64,000 nt of DNA from Stenopsyche tienmushanensis (lineage: Eukaryota; Arthropoda; Insecta; Trichoptera; Stenopsychidae), in contig WACJ01000104.1 in assembly GCA_008973525.1 (NCBI GenBank), positions 806,001-870,000 on the forward strand. The letters are read 5' to 3'. Position numbers and translations under genes: made by a program. Shown here one piece after another: positions 34,240-44,760 of this stretch. The notes under the pieces were generated by a model. The model saw only the letters and a program-made list of their open reading frames with translations. It did not search any database and was not told where the DNA came from. Position 1 is the first letter of the stretch. Each line of letters begins with the position of its first letter.

Positions 34240-35588
34240 ACTCCAATATTATAATGCATTTCCATACCTCCATAGAATCGAATCATCATCTAAGTATTTA
34301 AAATCCATTGTATTATGTAACAACACCGCCTTATATGGGGGTTGCCTCCATATATTTTTTTGTGATGATATATGCTATTTAAAAAAGCGTTTATACAAAG
34401 GGGTAGCTTATGAAAAAAATATTTAAACAGTTGTCTTTTAACCCTTTTCGTTCTTTCCCATTGGTAGAATAAATCTATACAATTCTATATTATATTAGAG
34501 ATTTTATATAATATTTTTTCTAAATAAAATAGTACATAATTTATCACCGGGTGAATAGTTGATGTTGAGCCATTAAGAAGTTGTGGGGAAAACATGCATT
34601 ATTTGAAAGAATAAATGATATTGCCGGAAAATAAATTAATTAATAAGTAGATAAATAATATGTACAACGCATTATAATGACCTAAATCATTAAATAATAA
34701 AAAAAAACATAATAATTAATAGTTAAATTGTCCTCCGCTCACACGTGCCAGCTATTTTGAATGTAAGACACACGTTATTTTAAAATGATGCTTGGACAAA
34801 TGTTTTTTCAGATAAAAATAAATGTAATGACTAATGCAAAAAATCATCAAACAGAACTATAGTATTTGCAATCCGTTTTTATTGCGCGGAATCATCGCGT
34901 AAAAAAAGTCTTACGGGAAACAGCGACGAAAATTTCTACAAAGCTAATTTTTGTTAGAGTCATTATTAATACAATGTAAATCAGAAAATGTACAGCCTAT
35001 TAAACTTTCATCCTTTAAATGAATATCTACAAAGCTGCTTTTTTGTCTACAAGTAGTTTATATTAATTATAGTTAAATAAAAGTCGTATATTTTCGATAC
35101 AAAGGGCGTCGGTAGATGTGGCTAAAGTTTCTGTGTTGTAGGTATACATTTCAATATTTTCAATCCAGGTTAATTCTCTTCTATGTAAAACTAAAAAAAT
35201 ACAAATACAAATGCTATCATAATTAGGCATTTTTGTGTTATCAAAGAAGTATAGCACGTGTTTCGTAGCTCGTTTTTGTTGTATTTGGTCAAGGCGTGCG
35301 GTACCCATCCTATTCCATAGTACCCATCCTATTCGTTTTTCCGATGAGTTTTAAATGTGTTTAAATCTCAGTTTTTGCGATAACTCCTCAATTGTTTGCC
35401 GCGAATCTGACTCGATTAGAGATTTTAGTGCGTCGTTATCAAAATTCGTTCATCCTTTAAGCTTCCATTGCCCCATTTTAATTTCTGAAAATTGGAATTT
35501 GGGCACTGTTATCCCTTCACCATAAAAATCATTGAGTGTTTTACTGGCTTTTGTGGTATTCCAACCCAAAACCCAAATTAGCATACAA
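34240..35588. other. Unassigned AT-rich stretch
   Basis: No gene is recognised. The frame at 35,063-35,308 has no family match. Confidence 0.35.
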
Positions 35589-35589
35589 T

Positions 35590-36340
35590 TTCGATACTTT
35601 GAAGAACAATACTATTGAGAATATCTATCGGAAGCATGTGAAAGTTTACGGCAGTGATGTGATGAGTCGACAACATATTGGGAAGTGGGTTAGGTAGTTC
35701 AGATAAGGCCGTACTGATATTAACGAGGAGGCAAGAAGTGAGAGATCTGGCTGCAGGAGGGACGACCTCCCGCAGCCAAGGCTAACCGACGACTCTCCCT
35801 GATTCCCGCCTCCTGCACGTCACTAGCCAACCGGCAAGATGCGACCCATCGGTATGTAGATGTAATGTCTTCGTAGGGCCACAAGTGATGGCGCTGTTAA
35901 AATAACACATTGCATCTGAAGAGAGACGGAAGATGTCGTTGTTAATCTGGCGAATTAAATCTGCTCAGATTAACAGCGCTACTACGTGGGGATGGTAAAT
36001 CGGCCACGCTACATTAGTGACTGATATTTCTCGAAGTTTCCTCGATGATATTGTGTTGAAAAAACTTGGTTACAAGAAGTTATGTGCGAGATGGGTGCCC
36101 AGAATACTCAGACCGGAGGACTGTCAAAATCGCATGACCGCCGTTTTTGGATCATTTTGCGCAGGATAGTTTTCTGGACTTGACCATGACGGGGAATGAT
36201 ATGTGGGTGTATCAATACACCCCAGAATCCAAAGATAAAACCAGCAGTGATCCCGACCAGCTTAATTTGGCACAATCGAGCTGGGAAGAGCTTTTAATGA
36301 TATTCATTTTAGAGTGCCATCTAAAAAATAATATTTAAAG
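35590..36340 (+). pseudogene. mariner A transposase, split by an LTR fragment
   Basis: Left part (35,590-35,735): KHVKVYGSDVMSRQHIGKWV, then GRTDINEEARSE, the second DNA-binding helix region. Right part (36,015-36,340): SFLDDIVLKKLGYKKLCARW, VPRIL, then MTGNDMWVYQYTPESK. The usual TGDE.W has TGND here, so the first catalytic Asp is replaced by Asn. The frame ends soon after, before the other catalytic residues. The two halves are separated by an LTR family 1 fragment. Confidence 0.85.
35738..36013 (-). mobile_element. LTR family 1, fragment inserted in mariner A
   Basis: Its right end, CGGCCACGCTACA, is the complement of the LTR start TGTAGCGTGG. The hairpins GGCTGCAGG...CCCGCAGCC and TGTTAATCTG...CAGATTAACA are intact. 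The left (3') half of the LTR is missing, so the junction at about 35,738 is secondary. Confidence 0.8.
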
Positions 36341-36344
36341 AGTC

Positions 36345-37330
36345 CATACGGTAGGTTAAGTAACGAGTATGTTTTCATACGAACTACACTATTTAGATGT
36401 GATCACTTGTGACCCCACCTAATATTTCGAGTCGTCTCAGGATATTTGCTTACAAAGATGTTTTTAATATAAATAATGCTGCCGGACCGTTTAATGTTGC
36501 CGCCTATTGATTAAGCAGGTGCTGTTTGCTTTTCTTTTATTTTAGCCAATCTTACCTGCAAAACCGCAGTTCTCCGCGTCAATTTTGAGAACAAGTAATG
36601 ATGTGGTTTTTGAGATTGTACACTGTTTGCTGAAACCGAATTAACTGAAAGCAGTCGCAAATATTTGAAGATTTGCACTTTGGAGTCCTTTGACGGTCCG
36701 AAGGTCGTCTCCTTGCTAAAATCCTTCAGAAAATCGCCGATGGCGGGGCGAATAAATTAAAAGTTAGCGCCGTATCTGACCTGGAGGATCTAGAGGATGG
36801 ATGGTTAACGAGAGGCAGATGCGGATCGCCGAGGTGAGGAATGCTGCCGAGGAATGCCGGATTTCCTATCTACCATCGTTCAGATTTAATTACCAATTCG
36901 GCTTCTATCGATCACGCCGATGGCGATTGTTGACTCATGGCTAGCCCAGTTTGAGTTAGTGGTCTATTAGCACGTTATTAAGATCATCGTGGCATAAATT
37001 ATCTAGAGGACACTGCCTATTTGTATGGAAAACAGGATGGAAACCGTCAACAATCGTGGGAAGGACTTGTATCTGAAGAATGCCTCATGAGAAGTTGGAC
37101 TGATTTATCAGTATTGCAATACTGCACAAGAATAGCGAACTTTTTGAATGAGCGAAAATGGCATTGGAACGACCAATTTACATTTTTGCATCAATTCCGA
37201 CAATAATAAAGTTTCATCCAAACGCAACGCTTAAATGTCAGCACGAAATAATGTTTACACGTGATGTCTTTTAAGATGACATAAGCCATTTTGTTTTAGT
37301 AGAAGGTAACAACACATTTACATTATTATG
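36345..37330. other. Unassigned, one GC-richer patch
   Basis: At about 36,700-36,830 a plus frame of about 48 codons contains KILQKIADGGANKLKVSAVS and DLEDLEDG, which looks protein-like but matches nothing I know. The remainder shows no gene. Confidence 0.3.
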
Positions 37331-37339
37331 TATAGCAAC

Positions 37340-37422
37340 CATCTCGGCGAGCGCGTGGGAGTAGCGGGATTCTGCTTCGAGAACGCCATCGCTCCACGTT
37401 CCATTGGTGTCAGAAACGGCGG
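37340..37422 (+). repeat. LTR family 1 end fragment and primer-binding site
   Basis: GAGAACGCCATCGCTCCACG then TTCCAT resembles the 3' part of the LTR in diverged form. TGGTGTCAGAAACGGCGG (37,405-37,422) is the primer site. Confidence 0.6.
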
Positions 37423-37455
37423 ATCGTCAATATGTTGAGCAATTTCTTTTTAAGA

Positions 37456-37492
37456 ACTCCAGATATTATTATTCGTCAATAATATCTGGAGT
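37456..37492. repeat. Perfect 15-bp inverted repeat
   Basis: ACTCCAGATATTATT (37,456-37,470), the loop ATTCGTC, then the exact complement to 37,492. It lies 34 bases downstream of the primer-binding site. Confidence 0.95.
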
Positions 37493-37536
37493 GATAAAAT
37501 ATAATAAAAAAGATAAAAATCATACTGCTGAAGGCC

Positions 37537-37550
37537 GGGGGGGGGGGGGG
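37537..37550 (+). repeat. G14 homopolymer
   Basis: Fourteen consecutive G in AT-rich surroundings. Confidence 0.95.
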
Positions 37551-37619
37551 CTCTATGACCCCTGTCAAATCGTAGAAGGTCTGTATTTTGGAATGAATTT
37601 TTCCCCAAATTTATTATAG

Positions 37620-37775
37620 AAAGCTCTAAAGTTGGAGAGAGTGATCACAAGGTTTCCGTGTCCAACCGGTTCAAATTCTTGACCGCTGACACAATGTAAT
37701 GCGCCTTGTGATCGGACGCCATGTCTAAAGGATCGTCTATTAATGCATCTCCGCATGGGTACTCCGAGGATTGGA
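37620..37775 (+). repeat. Repeat H, copy
   Basis: It contains TTCCGTGTCCAACCGGTTCA, CGGACGCCATGTCTA and GGGTACTCCGAGGATTGG. The minus translation has FEPVGHGNLV, similar to the other H copies. Confidence 0.75.
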
Positions 37776-37779
37776 AAAT

Positions 37780-39280
37780 CCTGAACCTGTGGATAGAAGC
37801 TCTAAGCCACCCATGTCCCGTGAGGAACTAGGGTGCCAAGTAATAATATATTTGTACAGCAAAATTCCGGGTTATATTTGAATCATCTTATCAAAAAAGA
37901 CAATCGGTGGATCAAGCTATTTTGTCGATTAAATCTAATATCCCCAATCAATAATCCTGTTTTGGTATACGGACATGACAATTCTTCGACATGCAAGGAC
38001 ATTGCAGATGGCTCTTTTGTTTGAAGAAATTAACATAATAATGGCACGTGCCACGGAATCTATTCTATATGTTAATGAACAAAAAATCGTAAAAGGACGC
38101 GTACTAATTCCATCATTTTATTACAGGCATTCTGGCTAACGACATAATAAAGAAGCGTTTTTATTTACTCGTCAAGTGATGTCCTTTATTTGACCACACT
38201 TTGCTCCACGACGTTTTTTATTGTTACGGCATAGATTATCTTAATTTTATGTATATAAAAAAAAATCATGCATCGTCTCCCGATGGAAACACCATATGGG
38301 TTGGCCATTTGATGGTTCTTCGGCGTCATGGTTATTAAAAAGGGATAAATTTTGCGTGATCGACGAAATTAAAAGGGAATTTTGGACCATCTGCAAGAAC
38401 CGTCTTTGCATCATGGATGTAATTTTTTCCATATCATTCAATATTTAATATTGATTTAGCTCGAGTTTAATTTGGATTTTTGTATAAATCCAATGAATTA
38501 ATTAATAATTTGAGTCGCGCTATACACGTTTGATATATTGTCGGTTTAAAGTTGCCATCAGTTTATTAATTTCGACGGTCGCCTCTCGTTTAGAACCAAA
38601 TTTATTTTAATTCCGGCCCATTTTTTACTTCCTAAAAAAGCTCATCCGCTCCTATGTTCTGTATTTTTTTTATCCCGTCTTCCCTAAAAAGATACTTCCT
38701 CTATTCGGTCTCCCTGCGCAGTATTTTTTCATTACTATCTCTTGGCACGAGCGCCGTATGACGCCCCTCTTATTTTTTGTCTTTTATAAACACAAAAAAT
38801 CATCAAATATGTATTTTTTATGAACAAGGTTCCTCTTGTGTGTGACCGCAAAAAACCTGGTGAATTTATCTTACTATTATTTTAGAAAAAAAAATAAGAA
38901 TCATGTAGTATCTGGGACCGCCATACGGTTCATGTAAGGATTTAAATCTAAACAATGCTCGTTTTTTATATGAAAGTTTGTAATTTATTTTTTAGACGTT
39001 ATATGTTTTCTTAAAATGTTTTGGTAACCGTTTTGTACTCTATTTATCAAGGTATATACCGAGCATTTCTTTCTTCAGCAAGACTTGTTTAAGACTTCAA
39101 GAAATCTACTAATGGATGGCAAAAAATATGATAATGTGAACGATTTTCCGGGTTATGGCACACATGTAGTATTATCAGCCATTATATCGGCTTTTATTTG
39201 GAGCTGTATTAATCAACATTCTTCATCAAATCAAAATTTAATTGCTATCGAGTGCCCGGGTCGTGCTCCATTTCCATATC
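37780..39280. other. Unassigned AT-rich stretch
   Basis: 'TTTGTACAGCAAAATTCCGG' at 37,850, also at 27,113, marks a short dispersed repeat. No gene is recognised in the rest. Confidence 0.35.
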
Positions 39281-39284
39281 TTCA

Positions 39285-39490
39285 GAAGGACATCTTCCCG
39301 CAATCAAGGCTATCCAACGACTCTCACCTCTTGCGCGCCACCAACGATCCGATAACGGTACACGCGCAGAAGCAATATATGACGTTCCTTCAGACGCAAT
39401 TGTTCTGCAGCACCACATAAGAAGTTGCTGTTAAATTGACACATTGCGCTTAAAGAGAGACAAAAGATGTTAACCGACGATATGGGAATC
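39285..39490 (-). repeat. LTR family 1, diverged fragment
   Basis: It carries ATCTTCCCGCAATCAAGGCT, ACACGCGCAGAAGCAATA and GACACATTGCGCTTAAAGAG, matching the middle of the LTR (compare 57,590-57,775). Both ends are absent. Confidence 0.65.
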
Positions 39491-39534
39491 TTTCTCTTAC
39501 CCGAACTTCCCGGATGGATGTTAGACTCCATGAT

Positions 39535-39945
39535 GCTCACCCATAAAACCCCAGGGGGAAGCCAACCCTACGCCCGTGGGCAACGGTTGAACTCATGGGG
39601 TAATGATGTGGAGTAAAGGTGTGCGAAAGTAACCTCATCGGTTTGCTCATCAAATGCTGCTGGGGTAGCCCAGCTAACATGAGTTGGATGCGCAGATCAC
39701 CCTGTGCTGCGTACCCATAAAATGATGTGTGGAACAGCCTATTATAGTACAGTGGAGACTGTGTCCCATCACTATCCTCCACAGTCTAGGCAAACAGGGG
39801 AGAACAGTTTTAGGCTGTTCAAACGGCGACTCGTCTCCGTGGCTAGGTACTAAGAATGACTGAACCAATACGAGTACCATGTGGAAGGGGCAGTTCCTGC
39901 AGTCCTTCATCTGCTACAGCACCCTTCACACTGAGGTTGAATTCG
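39535..39945 (+). repeat. Repeat G, best-preserved copy
   Basis: It begins GCTCACCCATAAAACCCCAG and ends near TTCACACTGAGGTTGAATTC. Minus frames at 39,537-39,782 and 39,674-39,910 are open (LMLAGLPQQHLMSKPMRLL). This is an unclassified element with a partly conserved peptide. Confidence 0.7.
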
Positions 39946-40119
39946 TGATGATAGTGAACCCGCAGAAGTTATCCCTTGAATTTAGCTTAACTTTAGTGCT
40001 TTATCTTTCAGCGAGACCACACCCATACTCAACTTCAAGTGACTGCTTTACGCTTTTAGCGCGGGAAAAGGCTGGTGTCTGTGCACCGGGATGCATTATT
40101 CAACATGGCTTACACCAAA

Positions 40120-40310
40120 AGTCTTACGCAAAAGAGGAGGGAGTAATCACAAGGTTTATGTGTCCAATTGGTCCGCATTTCAGACCGCTTACATTTTGAA
40201 TGAGCCGTTTCGCGATCGGACGCCATGCTCGGATACGTCCACAGAACATGGTTTGCAAGGACCGGGGGAACCCCAAACTTATGTAGCGAATCCCTAAACT
40301 GCCTGTGTCT
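40120..40310 (+). repeat. Repeat H, copy
   Basis: It contains AATCACAAGGTTTATGTGTC, CGATCGGACGCCATGCTCGG and GTCTTGTGAGAAATTGGG. It is about as long as the 37.62 kb copy. Confidence 0.7.
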
Positions 40311-40314
40311 TGTG

Positions 40315-41250
40315 AGAAATTGGGATGTCCAGTATTTTGTTCTCAGTTAGGCAGTGCTTAACTTCGACATTCATGTCATTAAAACTGTTCCTTTCTATAG
40401 ACTAAGCAAGATCTTTAATATTTTTTTTCATAAACTTTATGGACCAAACGTTAATAATATTGAATATCAAAAACAAGAATATTGCCCATTTTTTTGGAGT
40501 GAAATTACGTTTCGTGTGAGAATTTTATTATTCCAGAGTAAAATTCCAATTTACGATATTACACCTATGGGAAATAGGGGTGCGACCTTAACGGTGCGAC
40601 TTTACGACTCTCCTCCTAAAAAGTTCGAATGAAAAAATCGTTTTATCGGGATTAGCTTGAGAGTATTCGGCTCGACGTTTGTATTATTTTTTTTAAATAT
40701 TCATTAATTCATGCTATCTGCCGTGGTAGCATATTTTTGAAGCGTTCCTACGGAGGCACAAACGACAAAAAAATAAGATGCAATTTTAATGAAAATAAAG
40801 AGAGAGCATGCAAAAATATAGCTCTGCCCACTTTCATTAAAATGTGGTACAGTCGGTGGTTATGACGTTTCAATTATCTCGGATGCTGCATTATTTTTAG
40901 GGAATACATAAATAAGTAGGTCAAACTCAAACTACACTCTTCGACAACTGTCCAATGGCAGAGTCGAAATACAACTAAAGCATGTCATGTTATGCTGCTA
41001 CAAGAACGAACAGGCTCGGTAGAGCCGGTTGCTGAAATAATTTTAGTATGTAGAGCTGGTTCCCAATTGTGCATTAAATATATTCGTTCATATTGCAATA
41101 TCATCTTTCGCAATGTGATCAAATTTTTGGAAGAATGGAATTGTGAACAAGCAAAATTATCAGATTTGGGACGATTGTTACCGGCCGATGAGAAGAAGAG
41201 CTCCACGACTCGATGGAGGTCGTTGAAAGCCTTAAACCCTAAATGCTTAT
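40315..41250. other. Unassigned; frames at 40,985-41,365
   Basis: Plus frame 40,992-41,252 and minus frame 40,985-41,365 overlap. The plus product ends with LPADEKKSSTTRWRSLKAL. Neither is recognised. AGCGTTCCTACGGAGGCACA (40,740) resembles 54,700. Confidence 0.3.
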
Positions 41251-41254
41251 AAAT

Positions 41255-41385
41255 TGATTTCCGTGTCCAACCGGTCCAAATTTCGGACCACTGAGGAGGA
41301 TGCCATATCTTCAGAATATGGTCTACGTCCATGAACGGATCTCCGTACGAATACTCCGAAGTCATTTGAACGACGTTATAATACG
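41255..41385 (+). repeat. Repeat H, copy
   Basis: TTCCGTGTCCAACCGGTCCA and GATGCCATATCTTCAGAATA, then CGTACGAATACTCCGAAGTC, align with the other H copies. Confidence 0.75.
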
Positions 41386-41454
41386 ATTATCGTTTCATCC
41401 CACACTTTAACACGTTAGCTGCAGTTTGTAATCTTTACATTTGATTTCTGACCC

Positions 41455-41966
41455 ATGATTAATGTGTTGTTCAACCAGTCCTGGATGCCTGATGACATAT
41501 TTCTGAGAGTGTTTAAACAGTCATTGGCCAAAAGAATATGCCATTTCTCCGTGGCCTGGAAGGAAATGCGTAGCATTTGTGAAGTGCTGCAATGCAAGAA
41601 GAATGCGTTTAATTTTAAGATGAATCATCGACCCGTTGACATTTTTCTAATTCTCCCACACCTGATCGATGTCCAAAGTGGAACAAGAACACGTCATGCC
41701 CTAATGACGAATCAGATTGAAATCTCCGAAGAAAGGATCGATGGGAAATGCTTATCATTGCAAGGCCGTCGAGCTCGAAAATGCTGGTCGACGACAGCGA
41801 GGCAATTCTTCAGCGCTCTACTTTGGACTATGAATGGAGGATTAGTGCGAATGTGATGCTGCATGAAGAAAGTAAAAGAGCGAGGTCATGGATTCTGGAA
41901 CAGGTTTCCGCCTTCGAAAGTGCGAGTAGTGGGCGCGGTCCAGCGGATGACGTCGCGGACATCTGA
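41455..41966 (+). CDS. Possible host exon or unknown coding region, two frames
   Basis: An ATG-started frame runs from 41,455 to about 41,856 (133 codons). A second plus frame (41,721-41,966) ends in TGA and encodes an acidic, helical-looking tail: ILQRSTLDYEWRISANVMLH, then SWILEQVSAF. An AATAAAG lies 60 bases after the stop. The second frame looks the more protein-like, and a switch between the two by splicing or frameshift is possible. I recognise no family. Confidence 0.25.
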
Positions 41967-41969
41967 TCG

Positions 41970-42425
41970 GCCTGGTGTCCGATCGTCAAAAAATAATCTG
42001 TGACATCAGCCAAACATCGTCTGACATCATTAAACGAATAAAGATCAAGGTCAGTTGATGACCCATATGGACCATTTAGCGTGGCTAGACATTCGGCACT
42101 ACGATCGAGACGATGCTTGATGATGATTTTAGCTGCATATAGAGATCCAAAATAGACGACCATCCACCATGACACTCATGACCTTCTCCCATAGGAATGT
42201 GTGAAAAACATTAATATTCGTCTTCCTGTTTTAGCAGCATCACAGAAAATTGCGTCAGACATGACATGCACTTTGCCGCTAAAAACACCCATTGTGAGCA
42301 TTTTAAGAATTTGCATTAAAATGGAACGCATCATAAAAAATACCACAATCAACCAAACATCCTAGATTGTAGCGATTTGTACGCGTCCGAAGACAACAAA
42401 AGGAATTGATGCAATCTAAGAATTG
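41970..42425. other. Unassigned stretch
   Basis: A minus frame without ATG start (41,828-42,175) overlaps the possible exon. No repeat is recognised. Confidence 0.3.
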
Positions 42426-42429
42426 TTTG

Positions 42430-42630
42430 CTAATGTTCACAATTTAGATGAAGATAGCAAAGGATGAAGAAGCTGCCCTGGATAATTACGTCTCGACATC
42501 TTGGGCACACATAGGAGAATCGTGATGATGAGCCGGGGGGGCAACCTTGGCTAGGGTCGTGGACAAAAATACGACGGGAGCATATAAAGCAACGGTCTGA
42601 CAAACCGTGACCATCGGGTTGTCCATACAA
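42430..42630 (-). CDS. Small cysteine-rich frame, unknown
   Basis: The minus frame encodes DRCFICSRRIFVHDPSQGCP and then YVCPRCRDV, a CxxC...CxxC spacing that could bind zinc. There is no ATG-supported full gene and no known family. Adjacent frames are also open, so coding is uncertain. A donor-like ACAG|GTAGTGA lies upstream near 42,700. Confidence 0.2.
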   Translation of the reverse strand: MYGQPDGHGLSDRCFICSRRIFVHDPSQGCPPGSSSRFSYVCPRCRDVIIQGSFFILCYLHLNCEH

Positions 42631-42634
42631 ACAT

Positions 42635-42980
42635 GACTAATGTATGAATGAGTGAACCGCTTGGTCAATATCCGGTTATGGAAGTTCCCGGTCACTACCT
42701 GTGTCAAACAGGTACTTCGGAAGTTGGACACGGTGACTCAATCGGACAATGGCTCCCAAATGCTCATACATAAAATTTGAATAATAAATATGAGACCAAT
42801 ATAATAATATGGAACCAAGTGATGTTATAGATACCTGACTTATTATAAAAGCCTGCAAGAAACGCAGTAGTATAGATGTGTGATTTATTGCTTCTGGTCA
42901 CGTTCTAAAATCAAAAGCATGTGTAATACGCGCAAACATGATGCAAGCGTTAAACGTCTCGCAAAACAAATTACTTACAC
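42635..42980. other. Unassigned stretch
   Basis: Only short overlapping frames without motifs. Confidence 0.3.
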
Positions 42981-42984
42981 AAAT

Positions 42985-43095
42985 AATGGTTGTGCTAATT
43001 TAAAAACCTTTGCGGATATATACACAACAACTCACCTAAATTTTCATTGCAAACGGATGAATCATATAGGAACGTATACGAAATAAACAAACACA
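42985..43095 (+). repeat. Dispersed repeat E, single-unit copy
   Basis: TTTTCATTGCAAACGGATGA, then AGGAACGTATACGAAATAAACAAAC. It is the same type as 940-1005 on the opposite strand. Confidence 0.6.
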
Positions 43096-43559
43096 TATGA
43101 AGGAACAACAAGCAGACGATCTGGAAGAAATACAAATTAAAAATTCCACTTCGCAACGATATCACCTTGAAATCGCTGAATTGGGAGTGTCAATCTAAAA
43201 TAGAAAACCATCCTTCACCCTAGCTTAACAATGCCTTACGAGAAAAAGGGGAGACTGGACTCTGTACTCTGGTAAGCCCTTTCCAGTAAAATTCACAAGA
43301 TCGTTTTGAGTAGTTTTTCACTGTCTTCCGATGAAAATTACTTCCTATTGAGACGGTCGCGAAAGCGCTTTTTGATATGCTTATCCAAGCGGCTCACTGG
43401 GTCATGTTATCTTTAATATCGAGCGAACGAGGAGGTGAATACGTAGAAGTAGTTAATATTTATTTGAGACAAATATGTTTTTGGAATAAATGGAATCTAC
43501 GTCTTGATGGAGGTTGTAGAAAGCCCTGGGGATACATTTTCGTCCTAAAATCTTGCAGA

Positions 43560-43650
43560 AAGCTTTAAATGCTCTAAAATTGGAGGCCACAAGGCTTCCG
43601 TGTCCAACCGGTCCGAATTTCGGATCACTGACATATCGAAAGAGGGCTTC
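43560..43650 (+). repeat. Repeat H, short copy
   Basis: CCACAAGGCTTCCGTGTCCA, ACCGGTCCGAATTTCGGATC. The minus translation FGPVGHGSLV is conserved with the 37.62 kb copy. Confidence 0.7.
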
Positions 43651-43654
43651 GCAA

Positions 43655-44755
43655 TGCCCGAACTTACAGATTGATAAATGAAGCGTGTCCGAGTTTCATT
43701 TTGATTTAAATATTTAGGTATATTCTTAATAAAAATTTAAAAAATCTACACTTATTTCGGCTGATTTACAAATTAACTATATCTAATTTATCAAATTTAG
43801 TTATCCGATTAAGAAAAAAAAACATAATTTCCATAGTTAAAAATAGTAAATATATTTAAATGGATGTGACAAATCAAGATTTGGTCCTACTTATTTTGAT
43901 GAATAGCCGGAATCTTTATAATAAAAATAATTTATCCTTAGGATTAAATTCATTCAAATTTAAATAAAAAATTTCAAAATAAAAGGGATTATGTTATATA
44001 TAATGAATGTTTGAGAATCAATGTATCGACTATATTCACTTTATGAATAGAATATCCCGTCTCTCACTTTCACGCAAGTTGTTGTATAGCGCCATCTCTT
44101 TCCGGCACTAGAGTGTCGATCGGGATACTAAATGAGAGAGTAAGTGTCCTGCTAGTAGATTATTTATGAATGGGTTTGGTGATGGCTACTATGAATACAA
44201 TTTATTCCTATGTAATTGAACAGGTAGTTGTACCCCCTTTGTAAGACCATGAATCACCCGATAATTTAAAGAGCGTTTTTTACGGCCACAACAGCGGGAA
44301 TTTCATCCATCATATTTTTCCGGGAGATTTACCCCAATTATTTGTCGGATTGATTGACACAGTGCTTTCGGGCTGTGGTTCCCGTTCCACGTCGCCCGAA
44401 ATGTATGATAATGCTATGTATCGCCATTGTTCATCTAAATGCATCGCGATGCACTCGCATAATAAGCGCATTAAATTATAATTGGATAGTATTTTGTAGA
44501 GGCGCTCTGTAATTAGACCGAGATAAAGAGTGAAGATACGCGATTTTTAACGTCGGAGAGCGGTTTTTTGTTAGCTTAAAGCTCACTAATTTTCTTAAGC
44601 ACACATTTAGATTACAAAAATTGAGAATCCGATTAGTTACGGACGGAAGATACCGTGGGTACTACAAAACGCCACGTACCTCCTCGAATTAGGGCTTTCG
44701 AATAAATTTTCAGAAAAATGGAGAGGCATTAATTAATAAAGGTCATGGAAACTAT
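43655..44755. other. Unassigned, AT-rich then mixed
   Basis: There are very AT-rich tracts to about 44,030, then unremarkable sequence. No gene is recognised. Confidence 0.35.
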
Positions 44756-44760
44756 CATTA

